From the NCBI GenBank assembly GCA_003604975.1, contig QZIR01000032.1, forward strand, positions 1 through 51,176: a stretch of 51,176 bases of DNA, given 5' to 3'. Made by a program: the position numbers and the translations under genes. The notes below the pieces were generated by a model, which was not told where the DNA came from, did not search any database, and saw only the letters and a program-made list of their open reading frames with translations. Source of the DNA: Desulforudis sp. Its GTDB lineage: Bacteria > Bacillota > Desulfotomaculia > Desulfotomaculales > Desulforudaceae. Shown here piece after piece: positions 23,493 to 30,800 of this stretch (position 1 is the stretch's first letter; each line of letters opens with the position of its first letter).

Positions 23493-24083
23493 CTATATTA
23501 AGCCGCAGTGATGGTCGGCTGGGTTGCTGGCTGTTTTTAGCACGACTTCTATTTTCTGGTGCAACGGGACCAGCGCGATCTCGGTCCGCGGGCGCTCCTT
23601 GTCGTACTTCCCGGTTACCATCAATGTGAGATACTGCCAGCTGTCGTCGGGGATCACCCGGGCGCAGACCAGGCCGTCGATTAGGTACTTAAAGGCACGG
23701 TTGTCAATGTCCCAGCGGGTATCCAGGTAGTGGTAGACCGTGATGTGGCACAGGGCCTTCTCAAATGTGGGATTTGCGCCCTTGGTTTCCCGCAGGGTCT
23801 GGATGGCATCTATGATGGACTGGCACCAGCCCACCCTCATCAGCGAGTTCTTCACCCCGCTCACGTGGCGCGGCAGGACGTCGTTCACGACGATCTTCAG
23901 GGTTTTTCCGTCGTAGTCAGCCCGGGCTATGTTGGTACGCTCGCTCTTGTCGAGCACGTCCCAGTGCTCCATCTCCCTCTGTATCTTGTACAACTCCTCC
24001 AGGATTTGGAGACGCAAGTTCTCGATCTGTGCGTAGCTTTTCTCCAGGAATTCTTTTGTGCAGCCGATGGTGATTGCCAACAC
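23493..24083 (-). CDS. RusA-like Holliday junction resolvase
   Basis: A 196-residue protein. The C-terminal ~90 residues carry the RusA pattern WDIDNRAFKYLIDGLVCARVIPDDSWQYL, with acidic residues spaced as in the metal site of RusA (D-x-D-N, D, D-D). The N-terminal ~70 residues form a coiled-coil-like helix (EFLEKSYAQIENLRLQILEE) not usual in phage RusA (~120 aa). Predicted to cut four-way junctions during element recombination or replication. ATG/TTG start region preceded by AAGGAGGCGAAGG. Confidence 0.72.
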   Translation of the reverse strand: MLAITIGCTKEFLEKSYAQIENLRLQILEELYKIQREMEHWDVLDKSERTNIARADYDGKTLKIVVNDVLPRHVSGVKNSLMRVGWCQSIIDAIQTLRETKGANPTFEKALCHITVYHYLDTRWDIDNRAFKYLIDGLVCARVIPDDSWQYLTLMVTGKYDKERPRTEIALVPLHQKIEVVLKTASNPADHHCGLI

Positions 24084-24113
24084 CTTCGCCTCCTTGCAGT
24101 TTTGCCCCGGTGG

Positions 24114-24536
24114 TTAGGCGGACCGGAGCATTTGGTTTTCTACCTCAACCGCCACCTTGTCATTAAAGAAAGTCACCACGACCTTGCTTCTTTCCGGCCC
24201 GGCGTGCTTGACCGTACCAATCAGCCCCATCAACGGCCCGCCCAGGATTTCCACCCGGTCGCCTTGTTTGAAGGGGGTGAATTGGCCGGCGCTGTCCATC
24301 ATTCCGGCGATTTCGGCCCAGGACACCTGTCCTATCACGCGGTGCCAGGTGGCCAACCCCCTCAGATACGGCTCGGGCCACATGTCGGATTCGATAAAGA
24401 CATATCCGGAGAGAGAGTCCTGGATGGTCAGGACCTGCCCGACCTTCCCGGCCAACCCGTTGTTTTTCTGTTTTTCCAAGTATTTCTTAACTTTGTTTTC
24501 GTGACGCGTAGTCACTTGTACGGCATACCAGTGCAT
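24114..24536 (-). CDS. NusG paralogue (specialised antitermination factor)
   Basis: A 140-residue protein with an NGN domain (MHWYAVQVTTRHENKVKKYL..., ~1-85) and a KOW domain (FKQGDRVEILGGPLMGLIGT..., ~88-130). It is shorter and more divergent than housekeeping NusG and sits in the conjugation/partition block, as do LoaP, ActX and UpxY-like paralogues that modify RNA polymerase at selected operons. The window contains at least two leaders with hairpins ahead of terminators and several terminators placed directly before ribosome sites; these are natural candidate targets. Antitermination is inferred from family and context. Confidence 0.85.
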   Translation of the reverse strand: MHWYAVQVTTRHENKVKKYLEKQKNNGLAGKVGQVLTIQDSLSGYVFIESDMWPEPYLRGLATWHRVIGQVSWAEIAGMMDSAGQFTPFKQGDRVEILGGPLMGLIGTVKHAGPERSKVVVTFFNDKVAVEVENQMLRSA

Positions 24537-24557
24537 GTCGCATCTTCCCCATCAAAA

Positions 24558-24899
24558 TCAAATATCAATGTTGAATGTCTCGGCGAGGCTCTTCAAAAAC
24601 TTGTCCCCGCCTTCCCCTCCGGCCCCGCCATCTTGGCCCGTCTCTTCTTTTTTTGAAAGCCGAATGTCCGCCAACCGGCCCTCGATCCGCGACAGGCGGC
24701 TTTCAATCGCCTCCATGTGTTCCTCCAGTGCCGCCGTCAAATCCAAGGCTTGCCGTATCCAGTTGGCGCGGGTCTTCGGCGGCAGGCCAAAGACCGGATG
24801 GTTGTCCGGTATCCATAAATCCAGTCGCCTCAAGCCTTTGCGCACGATTTTCGCCCCTTCTGTACGGACAGTTTCGCCGATTTTTATTTCGCCGCGCAA
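24558..24899 (-). CDS. ParR candidate (ribbon-helix-helix-like adaptor)
   Basis: A 113-residue protein (TTG start, weak SD). The segment RRLDLWIPDNHP...TRANWIRQALDL fits a ribbon-helix-helix DNA-binding fold. It is followed by a coiled coil (AALEEHMEAIESRLSRIEGRL) and a Gly-rich, flexible stretch. Small size, position right after a ParM-like gene and the repeat array between them match ParR, the adaptor that links parC DNA to ParM filaments. Identity rests mostly on context. Confidence 0.6.
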   Translation of the reverse strand: MRGEIKIGETVRTEGAKIVRKGLRRLDLWIPDNHPVFGLPPKTRANWIRQALDLTAALEEHMEAIESRLSRIEGRLADIRLSKKEETGQDGGAGGEGGDKFLKSLAETFNIDI

Positions 24900-25052
24900 C
24901 TTTGTACGGACAAGCCCTTCCAGAATTGCTGCTCAAGCCTTATGTTTCCTGGGTTTTTGCTGTCCGTACAACAATAACTCCCGTTGTACGGACAAGCCCT
25001 TCTGAAATTGCCGCTCAAGCCTTATGTTTCCTGGGTTTTTGTTGTCCGTACA
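24861..25052. repeat. parC-like centromere array (TGTACGGACA repeats)
   Basis: Five copies of TGTACGGACA occur: direct at 24861, 24903 and 24985, and inverted (TGTCCGTACA) at 24961 and 25043. The last four bound two ~69-bp direct repeats (24902-24970 and 24984-25052) with few differences. The array spans the parM 3' end, the short intergenic gap and the start of the ParR candidate. Arrays of this kind are ParR binding sites and often also the operator of the par operon. Confidence 0.75.
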
Positions 25053-26080
25053 GCGCCTTTGACCGTACCGGCACCCTGCAGCATCCGGAGAAACCCGGCG
25101 GCATTGGCGTAAACCGGGTCGGAGACGGTCTCCACGGCCCCCAACTCTTGTTTCAGCACGTCCCCGAAGATCAGTGCGCCGCCGCCGGTCAGGGTCACCA
25201 CCGCCAGGTTGTCCACGCGGTCGCCCCACTCGGCGGCGACCGTCCGGGCGATCTGGCGGGCCACTCTTTCCCTGGCCTCTTCCAGCACGTCCACCAGCTC
25301 CACCGGCCTGCCTCTGTACAGGACGCTTTTCCCGTTGGCGGCCGCGAACAACACTTCTCCGTAACGCCGGGGCGGAAGAGGCGCTCCCGTCCGGGCCTGG
25401 TATGCCTCGGCCAGAGCGCGCTGCACCAGGTGGGTGCCGAGCTCGAAACTGCCGTGGGCCCCGGGGAGCGGCACCAAGGACCCGCTCCTGGGTTCAAACA
25501 GCAGGTAGTCGGTCGTGTAGCACCCTATATCCAGAAGCCCCACGTACCCGTTCGCCGGCAAATTGACGTTCGCGGCGAAGGCGGCGCCCACCCCTTGCGG
25601 GATTACAACCACCCTGGAAAACGTGATGTGCCTTTCCGGTCCATCGCCCACCGACACCCACGCGGACAACTCTTCGAGCCTGCGGCGAAGCGCGTCCCTC
25701 TGGCTCGCGTAGTAGGCCAGGGGCAGCCCCGCAGCAAGCTCGGCGCAGTCCGCGCCCAGAAGGTATGCGGCGGTCAGCAGCAACACATCGTGGATCTCGG
25801 GAGGCTTTTCCCGGCTCAGGGTTGCCGTTGCGCTCAAGACCCGCAGAGCGGCTTCGCCGACCAGATGCCGGCGGGCGGACTCCTTTTGGCTGAAGAAGGG
25901 GCGCACCGACACCCGGTGCTCCACGCCGCGTCCGAACAAGCCGTTCAGCGGGCTTTCGTCTCCGGGAGCCACCACCGAAGGAAAGGAAGCCTTGGCTCCT
26001 CCGTCCGACATCGCCTTGACGTGCGAGTAGCCCACGTCCACGGCGATGGTTTTGCGGCTATAAACAATAGGGGTATTCAA
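25022..26080 (-). CDS. parM: ParM/StbA-like actin ATPase for plasmid partition
   Basis: A 352-residue actin-fold protein: phosphate-1 motif IAVDVGYSHVKAM, phosphate-2 motif GLLDIGCYTTDYLLF and adenosine motif TLTGGGALIFG. It polymerises into filaments that push plasmid copies apart. The TTG start (MNTPIVYSRKTIAVDVG) is set by GGAGG nine bases upstream. The last codons (VRTTKTQET) lie inside a centromere-like repeat. The upstream HD-GYP gene overlaps its start. This type of actin is common on large plasmids and some phages of Bacillota. Confidence 0.87.
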   Translation of the reverse strand: MNTPIVYSRKTIAVDVGYSHVKAMSDGGAKASFPSVVAPGDESPLNGLFGRGVEHRVSVRPFFSQKESARRHLVGEAALRVLSATATLSREKPPEIHDVLLLTAAYLLGADCAELAAGLPLAYYASQRDALRRRLEELSAWVSVGDGPERHITFSRVVVIPQGVGAAFAANVNLPANGYVGLLDIGCYTTDYLLFEPRSGSLVPLPGAHGSFELGTHLVQRALAEAYQARTGAPLPPRRYGEVLFAAANGKSVLYRGRPVELVDVLEEARERVARQIARTVAAEWGDRVDNLAVVTLTGGGALIFGDVLKQELGAVETVSDPVYANAAGFLRMLQGAGTVKGAVRTTKTQET

Positions 26081-26663
26081 TCCGAAACACCTCCGATGAG
26101 TTGCGGAGCCGCTCCAGGGCTGCGAGCGCCTCCGGGCTATGTCCGTTTCCGGCCAGCACACCAAGCGCTTCACGCGCAGGCATGGGCACTGGGCGGTAGG
26201 GCCTTTTCTCCGTCATGGCGACGTACACCTCAACCGCGATCACGATGCGGCTGAGCGGGTGGACATCCCTGATTCCCGTGGGGTATCCGTTGCCGTGCTC
26301 ATGGTGCTCCCGTATGATGCGCAGGACAGTTTCGTCGCAGCAGCACCCCCGTTCTTCGGCCAGCTTCGCGCCGACCAGGGGATGCACCCTGATGATCTGC
26401 CAGTCGGCGTCGTCCAGGGCGCTCTTGCTCACGAGGTACCTGGGCCACGTGACTTTGCCCAGGTCGTGAAGGAATCCCCCCGCTTGGAGTGCCTGGCATT
26501 CCCGACCCGAAAGGCCCAGTTGCAAACCGATCTGCAGCGCCAGATCCGCAACCGCCAGGGAGTGCTGGAACAGGCACTCGCTCCACTCCCGCATCCGGTC
26601 GGCCGCCTTCCACCAGCGGGGGTTCCGGTACAAGTGCTGCAGCGTGTCGCCGTTAATGAGCAT
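26058..26663 (-). CDS. HD-GYP-like phosphohydrolase
   Basis: A 201-residue single-domain protein: metal-binding His34, HD pair HDLGK (66-70), HPLVGAKL, and the HD-GYP hallmark HHEHGNGYP (120-128). HD-GYP enzymes hydrolyse cyclic di-GMP; with no receiver domain, it may act constitutively or on another cyclic nucleotide. ATG start with AAAGGAG. It overlaps parM. Lowering c-di-GMP could link plasmid carriage to pilus or motility control; this is speculation. Confidence 0.82.
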   Translation of the reverse strand: MLINGDTLQHLYRNPRWWKAADRMREWSECLFQHSLAVADLALQIGLQLGLSGRECQALQAGGFLHDLGKVTWPRYLVSKSALDDADWQIIRVHPLVGAKLAEERGCCCDETVLRIIREHHEHGNGYPTGIRDVHPLSRIVIAVEVYVAMTEKRPYRPVPMPAREALGVLAGNGHSPEALAALERLRNSSEVFRIEYPYCL

Positions 26664-26863
26664 GACACATGTCTCCTTTCTGTTGGTTTCTCACCGCCCG
26701 CCGGGTTTTCCGGCGCGCCTGCTGGTAGTTGACCGTCTCTACGTAGCTCCGGCGCTTCCGCTGGGCCACCCCTATGGGGCCGTTGTTGCGCGGACTGCGT
26801 GCGGCCGTTCCGGCGCGCCCATCTGCCCTACCTTCCTTCGTTATTGTGCACCTGAAAACAGCA
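26664..26863. other. Intergenic region, nothing recognised
   Basis: About 200 GC-rich bases between the HD-GYP gene and the terminator of the secreted DUF6273-like gene. No credible ORF, promoter or repeat was found beyond short GC-rich inverted repeats near 26695-26715 (CCCGCCGGG...CCGGCG). Confidence 0.4.
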
Positions 26864-26895
26864 GGCCCGGCTCTCTCAGAGAGCCGGGCCGATTG
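26864..26895 (-). terminator. Terminator of the DUF6273-like gene
   Basis: A 12-bp-stem hairpin GGCCCGGCTCTC...GAGAGCCGGGCC, followed on the minus strand by TGCTGTTTTC. It lies shortly after the gene's stop codon. Confidence 0.7.
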
Positions 26896-26916
26896 CTTCC
26901 GAAGTTGAAGGTTTGC

Positions 26917-28023
26917 CTACAACCGGAATGCGATCATCCGCCCGGTTGCCGTGGCCCCGGAAGCATTTCTGACTTCCACCTGGATCGTGTTCACCCCTAC
27001 GGTTAGTCCGGACACGGAAAGGGAGTTGTCGACCGATGCCCACCCCGTCCAGGTGCCGCCCTCGCGCCGGGCGCGGAACTCGGTGGCGCCGGAGGCGTCC
27101 ACAACTACGGTGAAGGATGATGTGGTGGTGGCCGTGGCGCCGTTTAGGCCTTGAACACGGTTGATCTGAGGGCCGACGGAGGCTTGGATGTTGTTCACCA
27201 TGTTCTTTACGTTGTTGATTTCGGTGAGGGCCTGGTTGGCCCGGTCGCGCGCCTCTTTGGCTAGGGTGGCGGCCGACTTGCTCTCCGCGGAGTCCCAGAC
27301 CCGGGCGGAGGCGGTGTCGGCCGCATTTTTCGCGTCCACAGCCGCCGTCTTCGCCGCGTTCGTGGCTCTGTAAAGGTCCCCGTACTTACGGTAGTGAGCA
27401 GCCAGATAGTCCGCCGGGTCTGTGGTTATCCTGAATTTTCCAACTTCGCGACGGAGGACCGTATCAGATTTCAGATTAAAAGCGGGGCGCACGCCGAAGG
27501 AGTAGGAAACGAACTCGCCAAAGACGTAACCGTTAGAGTCAACGTAGAAGGCGTAGTGGAAGGAGCCGCTGGATTCGAACGGCGAGCGCGTCCAATATAT
27601 TTCGGTTCTCAACTCCCCTAGAAATACATAGCCGACCGAGTTATATGAGAAACCATCCGTGACATCGATTAAAGATGGGGCGCTAACATTGGTGATAAAT
27701 TCCGCTATCGAAAAGGACAAACTGTCGATCTTCGATTTCAGGGTAGATGTGTTGTAGTTGTTGTTTGCTCCGAAGATGCTATAGGAACCGTGGTTAGATG
27801 TCAGCACCAACCGAGGAGACTGCCCCGACCGCACCACCACAGCCTCGCGGGCCACATTGGTGGCCCCGTTGCCACTAACCGTGAAGCCGGTCAAGATCGC
27901 GCCCACCGGGAGGTCCTCGGCGAAGATTACGTCGCCGTCAGAGTATTCCGCGTGGGCTGTCGGAGCAAACAAAACCATTACAAACAGCAAGGTCACAAGG
28001 CTTAATAGAATGCCCTTTCGCAT
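26917..28023 (-). CDS. Secreted DUF6273-like protein with coiled coil and Ig-like tail
   Basis: A 368-residue exported protein. Signal peptide MRKGILLSLVTLLFVMVLFA..., cleaved near AHA-EY (residue ~25). Residues ~30-200 hold a domain with IYWTRSPFES...FGVRPAFNL, the hallmark of DUF6273, often in surface proteins of Bacillota. Residues ~215-290 are an Ala-rich coiled coil; the last ~80 form an Ig-like beta domain. Strong SD (AAGGAGG). Base composition in the middle is more AT-rich than neighbours. Probably a cell-surface or pilus-associated protein; ligand unknown. Confidence 0.72.
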   Translation of the reverse strand: MRKGILLSLVTLLFVMVLFAPTAHAEYSDGDVIFAEDLPVGAILTGFTVSGNGATNVAREAVVVRSGQSPRLVLTSNHGSYSIFGANNNYNTSTLKSKIDSLSFSIAEFITNVSAPSLIDVTDGFSYNSVGYVFLGELRTEIYWTRSPFESSGSFHYAFYVDSNGYVFGEFVSYSFGVRPAFNLKSDTVLRREVGKFRITTDPADYLAAHYRKYGDLYRATNAAKTAAVDAKNAADTASARVWDSAESKSAATLAKEARDRANQALTEINNVKNMVNNIQASVGPQINRVQGLNGATATTTSSFTVVVDASGATEFRARREGGTWTGWASVDNSLSVSGLTVGVNTIQVEVRNASGATATGRMIAFRL

Positions 28024-28165
28024 CTGTGTTCCTCCTTCTGAAAATGGTCGTTCTTCCTAGTATCCGTGCAACTCCAACCTTTACTGTACACAGGTTTAGT
28101 TTCACTTCAGGCATTACCCCTAGCCTCAAAACCGTGTCTTTTGCCCACCCCCTTGTTGGCATTTG

Positions 28166-28903
28166 TTAGTGCCGCCGAGCAGCGTATATCCCTTCAGCAC
28201 GCCAGACCAGCGCGGTTTTGACGGTCATTCGCAGGTACCGGTACAGCAGCCCGGCGTAGCGCATTTTGCTCCGTCCGCCCTGCCGGGCGGTCAGGCGCAG
28301 GGGAACTTCGGCCACCCAGATCCCCTTCCCGAGCCTGCGCAGGATTTCTCCCTGGACTTCAAACCCGGCCGGCAGCCCTTCAAGCCGCCCGATCACCTCC
28401 CTCCTGTAGGCCCGAAATCCCGAAGTCCCGTCGCACACCGGCCAGCCCATCAGTCTTCCTAAAACAAGGTTGCCGACAATGCTGGCCGCCTGACGCCACC
28501 TGGGAACGCCGTCCATGCCCCCTCCCGGGACGTACCGAGATGCGACGACCACGTCGGCCCCATTCTGAATTGCCGCGACCATCTTGGGGATCAGGCCGGG
28601 ATCGTGCGTCCCGTCGGCGTCCATGGTGACGATCACGTCCCCTTTGGCGGCCCGGAAGCCGGTTTCGAGCCCCGCGCCCAGTCCCCGGTTCATGGGGTGT
28701 TTCAGGACCACCAGGTTCCCGTATTCCTGGCGGAGACGCTCCAGGATGGCGTGAGTGCCGTCCGTGCTGCCGTCGTCGACTATGACCACTTCCAGGTCTT
28801 TAAAGGCTCCTTCCATGGCATTTTGGACGCCCCTGACAAAAGACTCAATGACTTCTTCCTCGCTGAACGCCGGGGCCACGATACTCACGCAAATGTCCCG
28901 CAA
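28166..28903 (-). CDS. Family 2 glycosyltransferase (polyprenyl-phosphate sugar synthase)
   Basis: A 245-residue GT2 enzyme: VSIVAPAFSEEEVIESFVRG, VDDGSTDGT, nucleotide/metal motif TMDADGTHDP, and the dolichol-phosphate mannosyltransferase-like RYVPGGGM and DGTSGFRAYRR. No C-terminal membrane segments. It loads a sugar onto a polyprenyl phosphate carrier. The neighbours, a four-helix SMR/ArnE-like protein and a GT39-like membrane transferase, suggest a three-gene pathway that flips the lipid-linked sugar and transfers it to an extracytoplasmic protein, perhaps the pilus. Confidence 0.88.
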   Translation of the reverse strand: MRDICVSIVAPAFSEEEVIESFVRGVQNAMEGAFKDLEVVIVDDGSTDGTHAILERLRQEYGNLVVLKHPMNRGLGAGLETGFRAAKGDVIVTMDADGTHDPGLIPKMVAAIQNGADVVVASRYVPGGGMDGVPRWRQAASIVGNLVLGRLMGWPVCDGTSGFRAYRREVIGRLEGLPAGFEVQGEILRRLGKGIWVAEVPLRLTARQGGRSKMRYAGLLYRYLRMTVKTALVWRAEGIYAARRH

Positions 28904-28922
28904 GAGCTTTCCCTCCTTCTCT

Positions 28923-29273
28923 TTAATTGTTGACCAAGTACACGCCGAAGCCGATCAGGGCGATGCCGCCCCATTGCTCCAGGCTCAGAACGTCCCCCTT
29001 GAGCGCCCACGCCGCCAAGGCAACCAGGGCGTAGGTCAACCCGGCCGCCGGCACCGCCACCCCCACCGGGCGCGAAGCCAGCCACGGCAGGAAGCAGACC
29101 ATGCTCAGAAAAAAGCAACCTATCCCCAAAACCACAAAGGGATCAAGCAGGGCATTAAGACCGGCCCCGCTGCGGGTCACCCCGGCCTTGGCGAGCAGGT
29201 GCCCCGCGGCGGCCAGGGTGACGGACAGGAAAAGATACATGTAGATCAACCTTTCCACGCTCCCGTCTCCCAA
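28923..29273 (-). CDS. Small four-helix transporter, ArnE/SMR-like flippase subunit
   Basis: A 116-residue integral membrane protein with four predicted helices (IYMYLFLSVTLAAAGHLL; PFVVLGIGCFFLSMVCFLPW; PVGVAVPAAGLTYALVALAAW; WGGIALIGFGVYLVN). It has the size and pattern of EamA/SMR-type subunits such as ArnE that flip polyprenyl-linked sugars. It overlaps the upstream membrane glycosyltransferase by 28 bases and precedes the GT2 gene, so it probably moves the GT2 product across the membrane. A drug-efflux role is the alternative. Confidence 0.72.
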   Translation of the reverse strand: MGDGSVERLIYMYLFLSVTLAAAGHLLAKAGVTRSGAGLNALLDPFVVLGIGCFFLSMVCFLPWLASRPVGVAVPAAGLTYALVALAAWALKGDVLSLEQWGGIALIGFGVYLVNN

Positions 29274-30733
29274 ATCGCAATCTCGTCATTTTCGTAGGCC
29301 GGCAGGGCGTTCGGTATCGGCAGCTCCCGGTCGATCTTTTTAACAATGACCGCCCACCTGGTGGGCGGGGGTTCTTTGCCCTCAAACGCGGGCTTTACCA
29401 ATTTCTCTTTATTTGCGAAATCCAGCGTCTCGGTCGGGTGGCCCACCCAGGGCCGGGGGTGAAGGATATACATCGGAACAAAGCTCCCCGCCGCCCACGA
29501 GCACAGCACCGCGTCGTCCGGGCCGCTTTCGGCCTCCAGCCATTTCAGGCCCTCGACCACCGCCTTGGGGTGGTAGGTGTCCGCGTGCGGGATCACGACC
29601 GTGCCGAGCATCGTCAGGCCGTGCGCGCAGCACAGGACCACTGCTGCAACGGCCGCCAGCTTGTGCCGCGCGGGAGCGACCCGCTCCGCGAACCGCGCGA
29701 CGTGTGGGGCCGCCAGGAGCCCCACGGGCAGGCTGATGAAAAAGGCGAACTCCCGGCTGTTGGGGATCGGGGCAAAGAATAGGAGAGCGGCCGCGGTCAT
29801 CAACCAGGCGGCGCAGACCTTCTCGACCTCGCTCCCGCGGCGCAGAACCCACGCCAGCGACCCCCAGGCCAGCACTCCCGCGATTCCGTAGGTGAAGCAC
29901 AACCGGATCAGGCCTTCCCACCACAAGGCGTCGTACCCGGTCTGGGCCCGCCACTCCTGGAGCCACGGGGTCTGGATGTACGCGATCAGCTGGGGGACGA
30001 CCACGGGCGCGGACGCGATTCCCGCCCAGGCCGCGATTGTCAAGGCAAGCCGCAGTTTCGCGCGGTCGAAGCACACGGCGTGGACCACCGGAATAACGGG
30101 GAAAAGCGCCAGCAGGAAAGGGTGCACTGGGCCCAGGCCGGCGCCGGCCAGCGCGGCCAAAAGCGGAACGCTGCGCCCGGACAGATAGGCGTGGAAAAGA
30201 GCGAGCACAGCCAAGAAGTCCACCAGGTAGTGCGGAAAGCCCAGGATGCCCATGTAGGCCGCGTGGCCCTGCACGAAGTGCTCGTAGACCCACAGTTCCT
30301 CGCCGAACAGCTTGAAAAAGCCGAAGGATGCGAACAGGCCCAGGGCGCAGGCAACGGCCGGCTGCGCGGAATATCTCCGGCAGAAGAGCCACCAGCAGAT
30401 CAGCGCCGCCGCTCCCAAGGCGCTGCGGGCCAGGTGGAAAACCCAGACGGTGGACAGCCCGGTCCACTCGGAGAGATGACCGAGAAACAGGTAGAACCCG
30501 TAGATCGGAACTGATTCGGTCGGCTCCGGAGTGTACCGGTTGGCGTAGGTCCAGTGCCCTGCCTTTCCCCACTCCATCTTGGCGATGAAGGTCACGTAGT
30601 CTTCATAACCCACCAGGTGGCCCGTGGGAACGTGGTCTTCGGGCGTCGCCGCGAGCTGAATCAGCCACGGGGTCAACAAAACCAGGAAAAGCAGCAGCCA
30701 GGCAACTAATAAGTACAGGCGGTCTTTCTTGAT
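29246..30733 (-). CDS. GT39-like integral membrane glycosyltransferase
   Basis: A ~495-residue protein with about ten hydrophobic helices and an N-terminal acidic motif after the first helix (LAATPEDHVPTGHLVGYEDY), typical of GT-C enzymes that use lipid-linked sugars. A soluble C-terminal domain of ~100 residues follows. Start problem: AGGAGGGG sits eight bases before an ATC codon (30733), which gives the natural N-terminus xKKDRLYLLVAWLLLFLVLL. No ATG/GTG/TTG is in frame until the TTG codons ~50 bases further on, with the last at 30679. So the start is an unusual ATC, a mutated start, or internal. Probably glycosylates surface or pilus proteins. Confidence 0.7.
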   Translation of the reverse strand: MKKDRLYLLVAWLLLFLVLLTPWLIQLAATPEDHVPTGHLVGYEDYVTFIAKMEWGKAGHWTYANRYTPEPTESVPIYGFYLFLGHLSEWTGLSTVWVFHLARSALGAAALICWWLFCRRYSAQPAVACALGLFASFGFFKLFGEELWVYEHFVQGHAAYMGILGFPHYLVDFLAVLALFHAYLSGRSVPLLAALAGAGLGPVHPFLLALFPVIPVVHAVCFDRAKLRLALTIAAWAGIASAPVVVPQLIAYIQTPWLQEWRAQTGYDALWWEGLIRLCFTYGIAGVLAWGSLAWVLRRGSEVEKVCAAWLMTAAALLFFAPIPNSREFAFFISLPVGLLAAPHVARFAERVAPARHKLAAVAAVVLCCAHGLTMLGTVVIPHADTYHPKAVVEGLKWLEAESGPDDAVLCSWAAGSFVPMYILHPRPWVGHPTETLDFANKEKLVKPAFEGKEPPPTRWAVIVKKIDRELPIPNALPAYENDEIAIWETGAWKG

Positions 30734-30800
30734 TTCTCACCCCTCCTCTTTGTTTTGTCTGAAGCCCTCCAATAATTAAGGCCCGGCGCCTGGCCGGGCC

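Noticed and set aside
24575-26254. A 559-codon plus-strand ORF opposite parM and the HD-GYP gene
   Set aside because: Its sequence is Arg/Pro/Gly-rich and lacks a ribosome site; the minus strand carries ParM motifs.
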